Positions 1 through 13,105 of a stretch of 64,000 bases of DNA are shown here, one piece after another. The DNA is taken from the NCBI GenBank assembly GCA_005281725.1, contig SSBO01000014.1, positions 1,835,292 through 1,899,291 on the forward strand. Reading direction: 5' to 3'. The position numbers were made by a program, and so were the translations under genes. Source of the DNA: Wuchereria bancrofti. Its lineage: Eukaryota; Nematoda; Chromadorea; Rhabditida; Onchocercidae. Numbering within the stretch: the stretch's first letter is position 1; every line of letters starts with the position of its first letter. The notes below the pieces were generated by a model. The model was not told the DNA's origin, did not search any database, and saw only the letters and a list, made by a program, of their open reading frames with translations.

Positions 1-44
1 GATTACCTATTCATTCTCACAAATTCTTCTAAGTAGTGTTTCAG

Positions 45-1645
45 GGTTTGGTCGATGAGAAAGTTTATGAAGTGTTGAAACCTATGAAACATCCAGCAGT
101 TCAGCGTTGTTCCGAATCTTTCGAAATCCCTTCAGTGTCTTTTTCTCAAGTCTTTAAATTCTATTATTCATCTGAAACCGGAAGAAATTTTAATTAGAAA
201 TTCAGACTAATTAAAAATTTTTGGAATTTTTGAGGTTTCAAATATTTTGATACAATAAAGTTTTGAAGCCTAAAATTTAATTTGGTAAAAAAAAAACTTA
301 TTTAATTCATGAAATTTTGGATATGAACATGTAGCTCTTTCAACTTCAGAGTTCTGGTGCGAGATTATTGAACTGTTTGAAAACTTCAAAAACTACCGAT
401 CAGGCAGTTCCGTTTAGCACTAATGATGTAAGTATTTTGCTTGAATTACTTTTAATGATTGCAATTATTTTTCTTCGAAAAAAAAATTTGCTCAAACATT
501 TGCTTAGTAATTGTTTGTTTCTGTAACAGGAATAATTGGTTTACTGTTTAACATTTTACATTTCAATATGAACAAAATGTTTTGCTGACTGGCAACGATT
601 TAGAAAAGCCATTTCCAACATTAGTACTGAAGCACAACAGATTATCATCTGTTGCAAAATTATATCGGATCTCTTTTTAAGATGGAAATGGTAGCCACTC
701 AGCCTATCGTGGATTTACCGCCAGCATCACAGTTTAGTACAATGTCCGACAAAGATTATGGACAAGAAAATAGTCGAAGTGTGGTTGGTGATTATTTGTG
801 CTTTTTCTACTTTTTTATAAGACATATCGGGAGATAGTTGTTATTTTGAATGATATGCATTGTCCTTCAAAACATTACAACTCTTCTCTCTTTCTAAGTG
901 GTACTAAAAAATTTGGAATTCAATCAGGATCCTTCCTGATGTTGGGAAAATCAGAATCCTTCCTGTATTATGTGTATGTTGTCTCTCCAAAATTAAGCAT
1001 CAATTTTCTGCAAGGTACTTAGTGTCGACCCTTAAGCATTAGCTTTAATTGTTATTATTTTGAATGGTAATATTATTAATTGCCTTTCACCAGTTCTGCG
1101 TCATTAGCATTCTCACTGTAATGGGTAATCAGATTTAGTTGTGTGAGAGAAAATACGGCAAGTCAAAGGATGGAATTTCAAAAATTCAATATTGTGTTAA
1201 TTTTTGGTTTTTGTAAGGGTGTGCAAACTGAGTACTGTTTATCGATCAGCGATCTGTTGAACGATTCATCGTTACTTGAGGAATATTTGACGGCAAAACT
1301 TGAGGACCATCAGTTCATGCAACTCGTTGAGAAGTGTTCACAAGTTTATGACACAGTTTTTTGTACAAGGAGAGGTTGCTTTCAATGATTTGTATCTTTC
1401 ATGCAGCAGTTTTGAATTCCATTTTTCCAGTTTTGTCATTGGCATAGTTTGAAAAATAATTTTTTAACATTTATGCAAAAAATTTCTTTTCCTATTTTCT
1501 CAGAGGTATTCATTTTGTGATAAGATGTATTTTCTTGCTGAAATTATTTCGATGATATTGAATGTTGCATAACCTTTCAGCTGCATCTGATACGTCTTGC
1601 ATCGAGGCAGTCATTCCCACAAAAATGCGACGTTTCAGCAAATAA
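45..1645 (+). CDS. 3' part of an unrecognised protein gene (cut by left edge)
   Basis: Proposed exons are 45-149, 350-427, 682-783, 1218-1374 and 1581-1645. All junction phases agree, giving 168 visible residues and a TAA stop at 1643-1645. The start lies to the left of the window. The visible part begins GLVDEKVYEVLKPMK, carries a Ser/Thr/Gln-rich middle, and has an acidic leucine-rich stretch (LLNDSSLLEEYLTAKLED) followed by MQLVEKC that is probably helical. It ends in a basic tail, RRFSK. I see no signal peptide, membrane helix or known catalytic motif and do not recognise the family. Exon 682 is chosen because a pyrimidine-rich acceptor lies directly before an in-phase ATG. The last donor (agag/gttgct) is weak. 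Alternative downstream 3' exons are possible near 2,042-2,312. Confidence 0.5.
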
Positions 1646-2041
1646 TGAACAACTGATCGTTATTTCATGTACTGAGAATGATTAGTAATGATTTATACAG
1701 ATTATTTTAATAACTTATAAACCTTATAAATTTTCATGAATGCCATATAAGTATCAGTTATATTCGTTCAGTATTTAATCAAGATTTGTCCTTCTAAAAA
1801 ATTAAATTTTTTTCTTTTTTTATTATTATTCACTAAAGGAAAAATTCATTAAATTTATTATGCTAAGTTTCATTTAATAGAATACTAATGAATTCTATTA
1901 GTTTAAACTGCTCAGGTATTCTAGATTTGGAATTAAAAAAGTGGCGTGAACTATAGACAGTGAATCTTGGCCTTCTTTTTAAATTTGATCATTTTAGTTA
2001 ATTCCTGTTTTACTTTCTAATTAATTCATTTTTAGGGTTTA

Positions 2042-2312
2042 GAATGGCAAACAGATTTTCTTGGGCTAATAGTAATGCTTTCTGTGAAGATCGTGTATGT
2101 TACAAATCAACACGTCCTATTCAAGTTTTTTTTGATATTTCTGTAATATTCATCCATTATAATTTATTCGGTTTTACTGTTTTTCTGTCAGATGTGTCGG
2201 ACTTAATTCAGCTTTTCCGGTCAAAGTTCTAATTTATTGGGCCGATAATGATCCATACCGTTGTGTGTTATATGTTTTTAATCATGTTCTCCTTCTCAGT
2301 CTGTTTAATAAA
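2042..2312 (+). other. Possible alternative 3' exons of the left-edge gene
   Basis: After a tttttag acceptor there is an open stretch ending at a good gtatgt donor near 2,094. A tttctgtcag acceptor follows near 2,190. Two readings are open across this pair. One gives a short peptide starting MANRFSWANSNAFCEDR and stopping soon after the junction. The other joins a hydrophobic stretch (DFLGLIVMLSVKI) to a longer tail containing VLIYWADNDPYRC. Both are phase-consistent, so the reading frame cannot be settled. An AATAAA lies at 2307-2312 and could end the transcript. The stretch may be an alternative end of the preceding gene, a separate small gene, or 3' UTR. Confidence 0.25.
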
Positions 2313-4909
2313 TGATAAATGGAATTCAAAGTTGTGAAAAATAACAAAATTTTTTTTGCCACAAATATTCGTATAGCTTACTACCCTTCACTTGATGAAA
2401 GTGGAAATCATTAACCATAAAACGAATGAATGCAAACTAACTGTTGGCACTAATGATTTCCTTTTCCATTATCAGTCAATTTCCTTTCTTTTTTTTGGAC
2501 AGATTAAGGCAAATGAAGAAAGAGGAAGAGAGCTATTTTTCATCCTTGGTTTATTTCATTTTAGGCTAATTTTCAGGCTTAAATTTATTGGAATCAATGG
2601 ATAAGGCATTATTTTTTGGTGCCATCGTTTGTTTATCTATTGATATATTTCAGTGGCATATCTTAATCACCTTATTTTGCGTTTTGATTCTTTTTTAAGT
2701 TGTTCCGGATTTATTCGAACATTATAACTTTTGTTATTTCCTTCCTGATAGAAAACTAGCATTCAAAAATAGCAAAAGTAAAAACAGGAAGCACGAGTGA
2801 GAACATATTGAATTGGCTCACATTAAAACTAATCCGTTCAGTCAGTGTTCAAAATTAGTCGTTATTCATTATTCATCAGTAAACTGACTCGTCTTATTTT
2901 GATATTCCGGATATCCTACATCGTAAACACGTTGCACAACAAACAAATTTATTTTAAACATTTTTGACAAAAGACACTTTACTTCTTCCCACAAACATTT
3001 TGGGCGATCCATTTTAAATTCATTCGTTACGAAAAATTGGTTTCAAGTTATTATCACAGTTATAGAATTGAATTTGTTATTAAAAGAAAAAGAAATGTGA
3101 TATTTCCAATTTTTTGCATAAAAGTAGAGTAAACATGAAGTATTTCAACTGCAAATTAAACAAAATATAACTACAGCTACTAAAATTCTCAATTTTCTAC
3201 TATTATATTAATATTTGAAAGTTGGAAGTATCTCGTCGATTCATCGATAATTTCAACTACAATAAAATAGGATTGAAATATATTAATTGGGCGCTAGAAT
3301 TTAATGTTTTTTTTTTTGATTTTTGAATAAATTTTGCTATCTCATTATAAAGTTCTTCTAGTGATCAAATTGTATATCAATTAATTGTGCAGGTTGAACA
3401 AAGTTATGCGAAGCGGAGTGCAACCCTTTAATGAGAATTTTGTTTAATGAAATGAAAGTGTTCAGCTATGTATATGAATTCTTCCGTTTTATTATACTTT
3501 GAAAGACATTTCATTCATTTGATGGTAGTTGTTGAATCGAAGTGAAATTTTTCATGATATTTGATGAAAAAGGTAGAAGGATAAAGTTTAAAAGTGTCTT
3601 TTTGTTTCCGTCCTTTCCAATTTCTATTTCATTTCTTACATTTGTATTAGGAAATAAAGGAAAATCAAAAAAAGAGAAAAATTAAATATTGAAATTAGAA
3701 CTTAAAATTTGAATATTTGGAAAAGTACCATTGAAGTGAGAAAAGCAATTAAACAATCATTTCAAATTTTTTGTTCTTTGTTGTCGAAATAAGAAAGGAT
3801 CGTTTGAGAATTGAGTTCAAGTATTAATTGTAATTGTATTTCTTTAAACGTTACTTACAATTGATTTTGCTCGAATCAAAATCACTTTAAGTGTTCATTG
3901 AAATGAAATTCATATTATCACATTAACAAAATATCTTACAAATTCGCAAATTGTTTTACCCTTTTTTTATTTGAATTAAATGACGTTTTCTTCAAATTAA
4001 AAATGCCCATTAATCCTATTTAATAGCCTATAAATTGTATTTCGTTTTAGTCTAACTCTTGGCTTCCTTTTAAAGATATGAGCAAATGAATTTTATCCAT
4101 AAATTTGAGATATATAACAGTTGCACTCACAGATCGTGAATGGCAATAAAAGTGAAATCAAACAATTCAGAATAAAACTGAAAATAAAAAAAAATGAAAA
4201 TAATTGCTTAACTTAAAACGATTGCTTAAATTAATGCAATTTAACGACTAATTTGTTGCTTTTTTTTTCTTTCTAATGCGTCCTAATTTGTTACAAAAAA
4301 AGTGGCTACTTTGTTAAAATGAGAACTTCACGTAAATTTATTAATAAAATTTAAATAGAATTAAAATTTAGTTATTGGAAACTTGATGGCTTTCTTTCAA
4401 ATTTTAGTTTTGGTACATTTTCGCTAGCAAATTTTCATTTCAAAGAAAGTATTAGTTTTTTTATTCATTGTTTTGATGAATTTTGCAACTCTTAATAGCA
4501 TATGATTGATTGATTTATAAGCATATAATGCAGGAATTTGTTATGTTATTCATTAATTTTATTTCTTTGGATTTAATATTATCAAATTTCAATTTTCGAT
4601 TTGAATTTTGAGAGCAAAAAAAAATTTTTCTTACATAGTTATATTATTTTATTTCTTATAACTTTTTGTATTCATTTTTGCAATCCATCAAAATAATGAA
4701 TAATATTTCACACATTCATCACGTATTTTTGTTTTCCGTTTTCCTGAACGGATTATTTCTGGTTGTGATAAAAATGCACTTTTAGCATTTCATATTTCAA
4801 TAAAATATCACAAATAATAAGTTTAAACTGACAATGCTTTCATGCTTGAAATACTTTGTGGTAACATAGTTATTTTGTTTCCATTTGAGGAAATCTATAA
4901 GTAATAGAC

Positions 4910-4925
4910 GTACACGTACGTGTAC
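4910..4925. repeat. 16-base perfect palindrome
   Basis: The sequence gtacacgtacgtgtac reads the same on both strands with no spacer. It stands out in a very AT-rich neighbourhood and contains nested ACGT cores. It could be a binding site for a dimeric transcription factor or chance; nothing nearby links it to a gene. Confidence 0.5.
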
Positions 4926-6595
4926 CAAAATCAAGCAAAATTAAAATCAACAAATTTGTGTAGTTGTTTATCAAAGCAAATGCCGTAGTATACTTTCTGT
5001 TCAATTTTTATTCTGAATTTTGATTTCATATCTATTTATTAACTTATTTCATGACAGTAAAATAAGAATAGTAAATATTAATGGTTATTTCATTTCTTTT
5101 TTTTTTTTAAATCTGCAATATTTGCAATAAACAATTGATAAGATTTATGATAAGAAAGACAATAAAAGAGAAGAAATGCTATCTAAGCATTTAGTTATAA
5201 CGAATAGAAAAAAAACAACAGTTTTGAAGAATAAAATTTATGAAGGATGAAATTCAATAAGAAATCCAAAAATTAGGGTTTCATAGCTTTCATCCCTTCT
5301 TTTTTAATTTTTTTTGGTTTATTATTTTCAGGACATTTTAAAGTTTTTCTTTATTGTCTTATTCAAATGTAAGTTGTGTTGTGATTTCTTGAACAGCGGT
5401 AATTAAAATGGAATATAAAATGAAAATAAATGCATTAGAAACTTATCTTGGCGTAACTTTTCAAAAACGAAAAAATTGCAAAATTCACTCATATTAAAAT
5501 GATTAGTTCATTACAAATGTTTTCTAATATTTTAATTAATCATTTGGTGTTAGTCTAGTTAAAGTTAAAAAGCAAAGCATACATATCTGTGCGAATTAAT
5601 TTTGAAAATAATAAAACAATTTTGTAACGGCAAGGATAGCAGTTCGTTTGGTTCAATTTTCCATATAAAAAGAATTTTACAATAAATTTTTGATTTGCTA
5701 ACCGTTACGAATTGTTTACTTTAAAAACAAATTGTTTCATCCGTCACAGATTATAAACAGAACAATAAGAGAAAATCATTGGATAATATTTAACAAACTT
5801 AAATTGCAAGTTTTAAATCTTCAAAATGATTTTTTTTATTTAAAAAATTTCCATCGCAAATGATTTTTCTAAATTTATGAAATTAAGTGGAATTTCAGCT
5901 ATTTGATATTTCTAACGATAAATTATGCATAGTACACTTGCGAACTTCTTACTGTTTCCATTTTGCACTAAAACGCTTATAGCGACTCTTAAAGGTGTGA
6001 AAAATACTTTTTATATTTATGATGCAATAATTGATAACAATAAATGAATAATAGTAAACAATAAGTAGTAATAATAACAATAACAATAATAATAATAAAT
6101 AAATTAATAAATGTTTTCTAACCTAGCAAGAAGAGATTATGAAAAAAGTTCAAAATTTTTTTTAAAAAAAAACCAATTTAGTTTTTCTTTCCTTCAAAGA
6201 GTAATTCTAGCAATTCCTTTTTATAGTAAGTACATCATCTCACACTAACAGCTAATATGTAAAATTTGTATCTACTTCGATTATATATATATGTTTTCAC
6301 TTCGCTTTTTCTTCTACTTTTTAGTTTCAGATTTTTTTTAGTTTCGCAAACATTCCAACTGTTTGCCATTTGTTTCATTAATATTTTTTTTTTTTATAAA
6401 TAACGAAAGAATAATTCAGTTGCTAAAAAGTTTTACCTTTCCTTTTTCTTTTTTCAATTTGTATAAAATTTATAAAAAATTAAAATTAATGAATGAAGAA
6501 GAAATACCGCAAAAGGAGATGAAATATAACAAAGTAGAATGAAAGAGAAACATGACAGTGAAAAATCGAGAATGAGACTAAAGACGATCGAAAGT

Positions 6596-6655
6596 GGCAA
6601 TAGTAGTAGTAGTAATAATGTGGTAGTGGCGGTGGCGGTGATGGCGGTGGCGGTG
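6596..6655. repeat. Triplet microsatellite (AGT then GGT/GGC)
   Basis: A run of AGT triplets changes into GGTGGC-type triplets. It is one of few G-rich stretches in this part of the window and sits just before a TATA-like tttatataaaa. It is not part of a convincing open frame. Confidence 0.7.
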
Positions 6656-7881
6656 GCTGTTGGCGACGATGTTTATATAAAAAAAAAGAGCGGTCGATAG
6701 AAAAATTTTGTGAGCGCTATTGGTATGCTCGATTAAAGCCTATTTATCACTAGTAGTAGCATTGGTATGACACGAAAGCACCTGTGGTTCTTTGAGCTTT
6801 TTATCAGTCGACGACAGTTGCTCTCAAACAAGCAATGACAACCCATTTTGAGGGCCATCTGCTTTCTTTTTCTCTTCTCTTATTGAAATATTTAACTTGT
6901 TTGATAAATATTTATACTGATTATCATTCAGAATAAATTTGAAATTCCTTCGATTTTTACTTGAAATAGTCAGTATTGAGTTTTTTTTTGTTTTTGAAAT
7001 GAATGTTATTAGCAGTTTTTCGCAAGCGATGTGTCTTTCCAACTTATTTTGCTACTAACTTTCAGCATTCTTATTGAGTTGTGACCACTGAATTCAATCG
7101 ATCGTATAGCATAGAAATGACCTGGTAATCTATGTGACCTTGGTGACAACTAATAATGTTTCATCCATTATTTTTTAGACTTTGTCTTCCTTAAAAGTTC
7201 CACCAAGCGTACCATTTAGGCACATTATAATCTCAGTCGTTTTTTTCTTTTTTTTTTAATTCAGTTTAGAAGTTAATTGGTTAAGTTGGTGAAGTGATAT
7301 CATAGTTGAAGTATTTATTTATGATTAATTGCTATCAATTGAAACAGAATTCAAATCTTTGCAATTTAATTTTTACATTTCAAATTCATGTAATAAGTTG
7401 TTCTTATAACATTATGAAACACTACTGAATAATTCAATCAAACCTGACATATATTAGCATAGCGTTATCAGTGATTAAGAAATAAAGACAGGTCAAGGAC
7501 AAAGATAGTTAGAGAAGGAGAGGAGGGGAAAAGAAAAAGAAGAGAAATTCAATACAATAAACTCATTAATCAGAAAAAAGTAAGTAAACAAAAGACAATA
7601 ATAAAAACTGTTTTCTTCCAAAATTACTAATTTGTTACTCTCATTTTTAATTTTAATATAATTAAGAGTTAAATGTGGAGAGGCTGAGAAGACTACATAT
7701 TAAAAAAAGGTCAAGGGTCAGTCGATTTCATATCTTTAAGCATTTATTGACAATGCCTTTAGAATGAATGAATGGTTGTGCAAATATAAATGAAGTAGAA
7801 CGGCTTATCTTCCCTTGCTTAAAATGGGTGGGAAATGACATTAAGCAAACCTTGCAAATGCTATAAACATTTTATTTGGCC

Positions 7882-7928
7882 ATGTATGTATGCATGTATG
7901 TATGTGTGCATGTGTTTGTATGTGTATG
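7882..7928. repeat. ATGT-type microsatellite
   Basis: Repeated ATGT/GTGT units with small interruptions. Similar tracts recur at 10,258, 10,454, 33,427 and 52,216. Confidence 0.75.
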
Positions 7929-10164
7929 TCTTAGTCCATTTCAAATTTTTATTTTTTTAAGATTGATTAAATGTTTGAAATGAATTGTAAAAAAATGAGC
8001 TGTATTTCGCGCATTGCATATTCTCCTTATCATTATTATCAGCAGTTCGATTAGAACATGGAAGATGATTAGTTCTTCAGGAAAACGGACCGGAAATAGT
8101 AGTAATAACGGCAATAAGAATGATAATAGAAATTATATTCAATATTCATTAAATGATTCATATATTTGTACTTTATTTTAATGTTGTAAGAATGTTAAAA
8201 TGTTGCAAAGTATCGTCGTCTCGTTTTGGGGAGAAAAAGAGAGCGAAATTATCATTTAAAAAGATTAAAAACATATTTCACATTATAAGTAATTTTATAA
8301 TTCCAAGCCACTAAAGGTATAAATATAAACTCTCATTTACTAAATTGCGGTTGTGATTAAAATTTTGCCACTTAAACTTACTCTCTGATATTTATCTGTA
8401 CTTCAAGCAAATACTTTGAAATTCTCATCGCAAATAATATCTAAATAAGCATTTTATTGATCATTCATAAATTTTTAGTTTTTGTTTTTTTTTTGTGCTT
8501 TTTCAATTTCTATTTCTAATTCCATTATTAATCGAATTTTATTTTGCAGAAACTTTTTAAAATATGCGCAAATTATCCGTTGTTGATTGATTGTAATATC
8601 TGAGATTTTTGATATATTTTACTTCGTTTTAAAAACATGAAAAAACTGTTTTGTCGGAATAATTGGAAGTAAGCAACAAAATATATTAATAAAACAAAAT
8701 TATTGCGCATTAAATATAACAAAAAAAAAAAAAATGGATGAAAGAAATTCTTTTTTAATAAGCAATTAATAAAAAGGCAAATGAAAGTAGAAGCGAAATA
8801 AGTTAACCACTTTATGAAAAATTATTGTCGTGCATTTTGCAGCCTAATTAATAATAATGATAATGGTGATAGTGATAACAATAATAATAATAACAATGAT
8901 GGCAAATAATAATGAAGGAAACTGTTTTTATATATATCAAAAGTTATTTTGACATTTATTCAGAAATGTTAATAAATAGTTAACTACAAAAATATTTAAT
9001 TCTTATATTTAATATTTTTTCAACAAATAAAAAATGTTACAACTTTCTTCGTCACCTTCTGCCATTGATTATTATCCTTCCATTTTTGCAAACCTTTTCT
9101 GATTTTAAATTGTTCTTTCAAATTTTGCAAAAAATTGAACTATATTTCCTCCCTTCTATCTCGCGCCTAATGATGAATTTTTCCATTTCCTTTCAATTCA
9201 ACTGCATTGGAGCGGTAAATTTAATTTAAATTAATGATTGAACAGCTTATGTTACTATAATTATAAACCGTTGGAAAGTGACGAATTTTTGCATCCGAAA
9301 TATTTTACTAATAAGAGGAATATTTAGTAGGACATTGAATAATTTTGACAGTTGTGAATAATAAAATTAAGCTATTAAAAGTTAAAAATTATAAATTCGT
9401 AAACTAAATATTCTTTTTTTTATATTATTAATACTGGTAAGCGTCTATATGTACAATTTTATGTCAATGGAAGAAATTAATAGCTATTAATTTTTTTCAA
9501 ATTCAAATTTGAATCATAACTGCGGTATTATCATTTTAGGTTTGGTAGTATTGATAAGTATCAGTTGCATTGAGCATTGATTTGCTAATGATTTTATTTT
9601 AACATTTAAAAAGTTGGGAGAATGAAGGAAAGAAGGAAAGGAATTCTCTTTATCGTCTGTTTCTGAATATTTAAGCAAAATAGGAAATTTGTAATTGCAT
9701 GTTTTCGATCAAATTACAACGATTATATTCACTTATACTAAAAATTCAGAAATTTAAAATCAACTGAAAAATCCAAGAAATTGTTTTTTGAAGGATAGAA
9801 GAAATAAATTTTATATTAAAATGATTGAGAAAGTTTTTGAATTTCTAAAAACAAGTAATTAATTAAAAAAGGAAGGAAATTACCAGACAGAAATTTTACA
9901 AAATATTTTATACAGAAAATGCACAAAGAGAAGAAAAAATAAAATCAAAACTTCAATGCTATGTTTTGATTGAAATGCTCTGATAGCTATTAATGTGATA
10001 AGAGAAATATGATGATCGCAATGTGTAGAAAAACAAGAAACTTTTTAAATTCGAAAAGTTTTTTCTGTTTCCTTATTTGCAATTTAATAAATTATTTTAA
10101 ATTCAAAATTTCATTAAGAAAAACATAGTAAAACAAAAACGATTCACTGTTTATTCTCTTCTAC

Positions 10165-10254
10165 ATCAATTGCAAAGCACTTTAAAAAATTGCATTTACA
10201 TTGGTAAACAAACTTTTTATCCCAATTCTCTTCATTTCTCTTTGAAGACTAAAC

Positions 10255-10286
<32 letters not shown>

Positions 10287-10660
10287 AGCATGTGTCTGTC
10301 TGTCTGTGTGCGTTTATGCATGCAAAGAATTATATATTTAAATTTAGTTCATTTTTCCATCATCAATTTGAAATCACTTAAAAAGAACTGCTTTTGCATT
10401 GGCAAACAAACTTTCTTATAGAACATCCCTCTTCATTTCTCTTTGAACAATGTTCATGTATGTATGTATGTATGTATGTGTGTATGTGTATGTGTGTAAT
10501 TACATATTTAAATTAGATCATTTTTAATTTTATTTGTAGATTTTCAATTATAAATTTGTTTAAATTTATTTTTGCTTCAATTACATATTTAAATTAGATC
10601 ATTTTTAATTTTATTTGTAGATTTCAAATATAAAATCTGTTTAAATTTATTTTTGAGCTT
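10165..10660. repeat. Nested local duplications with TGTATG microsatellites
   Basis: A block of about 200 bases is present twice (from about 10,175 and about 10,378). Each copy reads approximately ttgcattt...ttggtaaacaaactt, then cttcatttctctttgaa, then a TGTATG microsatellite. It is followed by an 81-base unit beginning aattacatatttaaattaga, present at 10,498 and again at 10,579. A diverged copy of its start lies near 10,328. The tract has grown by repeated tandem duplication. Confidence 0.7.
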
Positions 10661-11504
10661 CAAGTATAGAATTTATTAGACATAACAAAGTAATTTGTAA
10701 TATTCTTTCATCTACGATTTAGACAAACCAATTTATTTGACTGTTTTGTTTGGATCGATTTATTTTTCTTTTATTTGTTTTGAGAAATAATAATAATAGC
10801 AATAATAATAAATAAACAAATAAATAAAGAAGAGAATTGATAACAATTTACTTCAATTAAAATCTATAATTTTCCTTTTTTCATTCTCATTTAGCTTATG
10901 CAAATTGTTTGTCCATTAAGTAACAATGAGAACTTTCATTCTTTTTTCATTTTTCATCGTACAATAATAAGAAATAAAGGATGAAATATGCCAAAATTCA
11001 TCTCAAATTTGCATATTATCCTACCGTAACCAAAATGACAAATCAGTGTCCTCAAGTTAATACTTTTATGCTAACGTTTAATTAGCAATTAAGGAAGCAC
11101 GCAAATTGCATGTGTCAACAGTTATTAAACTATGCATCAGTATGAGTTTTCTCTTATAATAGACTTGAATTAGTTTAGATTGTAATATTTTCATTTATCA
11201 TAGAATATACCTTTAATTTTTTTTTTTTTAAGTGACATAATCTGAAGTGATGATGACAATATAAGGATGTACTCATATATCAGAATCATCAATATTATAT
11301 GCGTATTGATATAAATTGAATTTCTACAACCTCCAAAGTTCACCGAACTTGAAAATCGGAAAAAATTAAAGATTTATCATTATTGCTATTATTGTTATCA
11401 TTATTCTGTCATCATATTTTGTTATGTTTAATCCAATTAATTGCATGTTATGTGATACGTTATGCAATATGAACAGAATTATTTCATCCTGTATTTTCAT
11501 TATC

Positions 11505-11667
11505 ATACCTGTATTGTCATCATACCTGTATTGTCATCATACCTGTATATTGTCATCATACCTGTATTGTCATCATACCTGTATATTGTCATCATACCTG
11601 TATATTGTCATCATACCTGTATTGTCATCATACCTGTATATTGTCATCATACCTGTATTGTCTTATG
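11505..11667. repeat. Short tandem repeat, 17/19-base units
   Basis: About nine units of attgtcatcatacctgt, alternating between 17-base and 19-base forms (the longer has an extra TA). The repeat produces overlapping open frames rich in CHHT and IVIIPV; these are products of the repeat, not a gene. Confidence 0.9.
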
Positions 11668-12254
11668 ATAGTGGTGTAGTAGATGGATGAAATGAATCAC
11701 TTCCCACTTATCTATCATTCTAATTATACCATTAATTTACTTAGCACTGAAATGGTAGTTAGTGTCTGTGAACTGCCTTTGAAATTGTCTCAATTAATGA
11801 AATCTCTTTCAGATATAAATTAGTTCAACAAATGATCATCATCATCATTCATCCTCGTTTGTCTCACTCAACACATTCCCTTCATTCCTTCTCATCTCTT
11901 TTTATTGTCTGTCACCTTTTCTCTCTCTCTCTCTCTTCCTTCCTTTCACAGTGTCAACATTACACTGTTGCTTCTCTTCCATTGAATTGAATATCGTAAT
12001 TAGTAGCATAGTATGCATATATAAATAAATGTAAGGGAAAGGTGGTTGTTAATAAGCCTATAAAAGAGTAGAAAGTGTGTGTGAATTGAAGAGAGGGGAA
12101 GACATTGGCAGGGAAATTTGAATTATTTAGAAAAACGTCTGATGTGTGTGTATCGAAAATTAAAAATTGCGTCATAGTTGGTGTGGGATGGAAGAAGTAT
12201 AATGATGGATGCAAGCATGCATGTACTCATTCTGTTAATTAATTCAATTAATCG

Positions 12255-12400
12255 TTTTTTGCCTTTCCCTGGAAGGAAGGGCGGGCAACGGCGGGAAACC
12301 CGGAGACAGGGAATAAAGGAAAGGGAAGGGTTTGGTATGTTATTGGTAATGTTGACGATGCCTTTGCTACCCGGCATTTGCTACCCGGCGTTATTGGTTC
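12255..12400. other. GC-richer patch upstream of the PDE8-type gene
   Basis: A run of GC-rich sequence (ggaaggaagggcgggcaacg, then a purine-rich stretch) ends in a direct duplication of a 14-base unit containing gctacccggc. It lies about 2.3 kb before the PDE8 start codon. Frames are open on both strands, so coding cannot be assigned. It may be a promoter-proximal element or an unannotated 5' exon. Confidence 0.35.
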
Positions 12401-12879
12401 CTGTTTATTCAATGTTCCATTTCATTCTCGACGCTCTTTTCTTCTTTCCATCACTCTTCATTTCACTATCATAACTCCTCTAATAACTTATTCCGCTCAA
12501 ATTCATTTATACTATTTCTTTTTTTTTTCATTACTCTTATTATCACTACTATTCTTATTATTAATATTATTATCATTACTATTATCATTATTATTGTTAT
12601 CAATTGCTATTATTATTACTGTTATTATTACTACTAATTATATTTCATCGTCTATTTGTTTAGCAAAACAATAATGTTTATCATTTCATATGCTTTAGTA
12701 TTTCTTTCTTTTTTTTCCACAGATTTCTTTCATTCTTATTTAATATTATGAAATTTATTAGCATTGGAAAGTTATTAGAACATTTATTAACAAAACGAAA
12801 AGATTAGAGTGTTGAATTCGAATAGAATTTAATGGAAATTATCCTTTCAAATGAATCATTCTTGAACGGTATCGATTAT

Positions 12880-13105
12880 ATGCATGCGCATGCAGTTGCA
12901 TATATGTAATCCTCGAAATGTACAGCTGAATGCATGTGCATGCAGTTGCATGTGTGTAATTCTCGAAATGATACAGCTGGATGATGCATGCGCGCAGTTG
13001 CATGTAGAATGATGTACGGAATATACAATTTGGCTAATGTATACATCTGCAGTTGCACTTGAAACAAATTTTGAATGAAACTTGCATATGCAACTGCATC
13101 TAAAA
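12880..13105. repeat. Diverged 50-base repeat rich in GCATGC and CAGTTGCA
   Basis: The motif gcagttgca occurs at 12,892, 12,942 and 12,994 inside a 50-52-base unit that also carries tcgaaatg and acagctg. Looser copies follow, one inverted near 13,088 (gcaactgca). The units are dense in self-complementary GCATGC, CATATG and CAGCTG sites. Confidence 0.7.

Noticed and set aside
11424..11690. Overlapping open frames of 68-88 aa
   Set aside because: Produced entirely by the 17/19-base tandem repeat; repetitive peptide with no other support.
12178..12674. 98-aa open frames on both strands
   Set aside because: Low-complexity ends and mutual overlap; kept only as a GC-richer patch.
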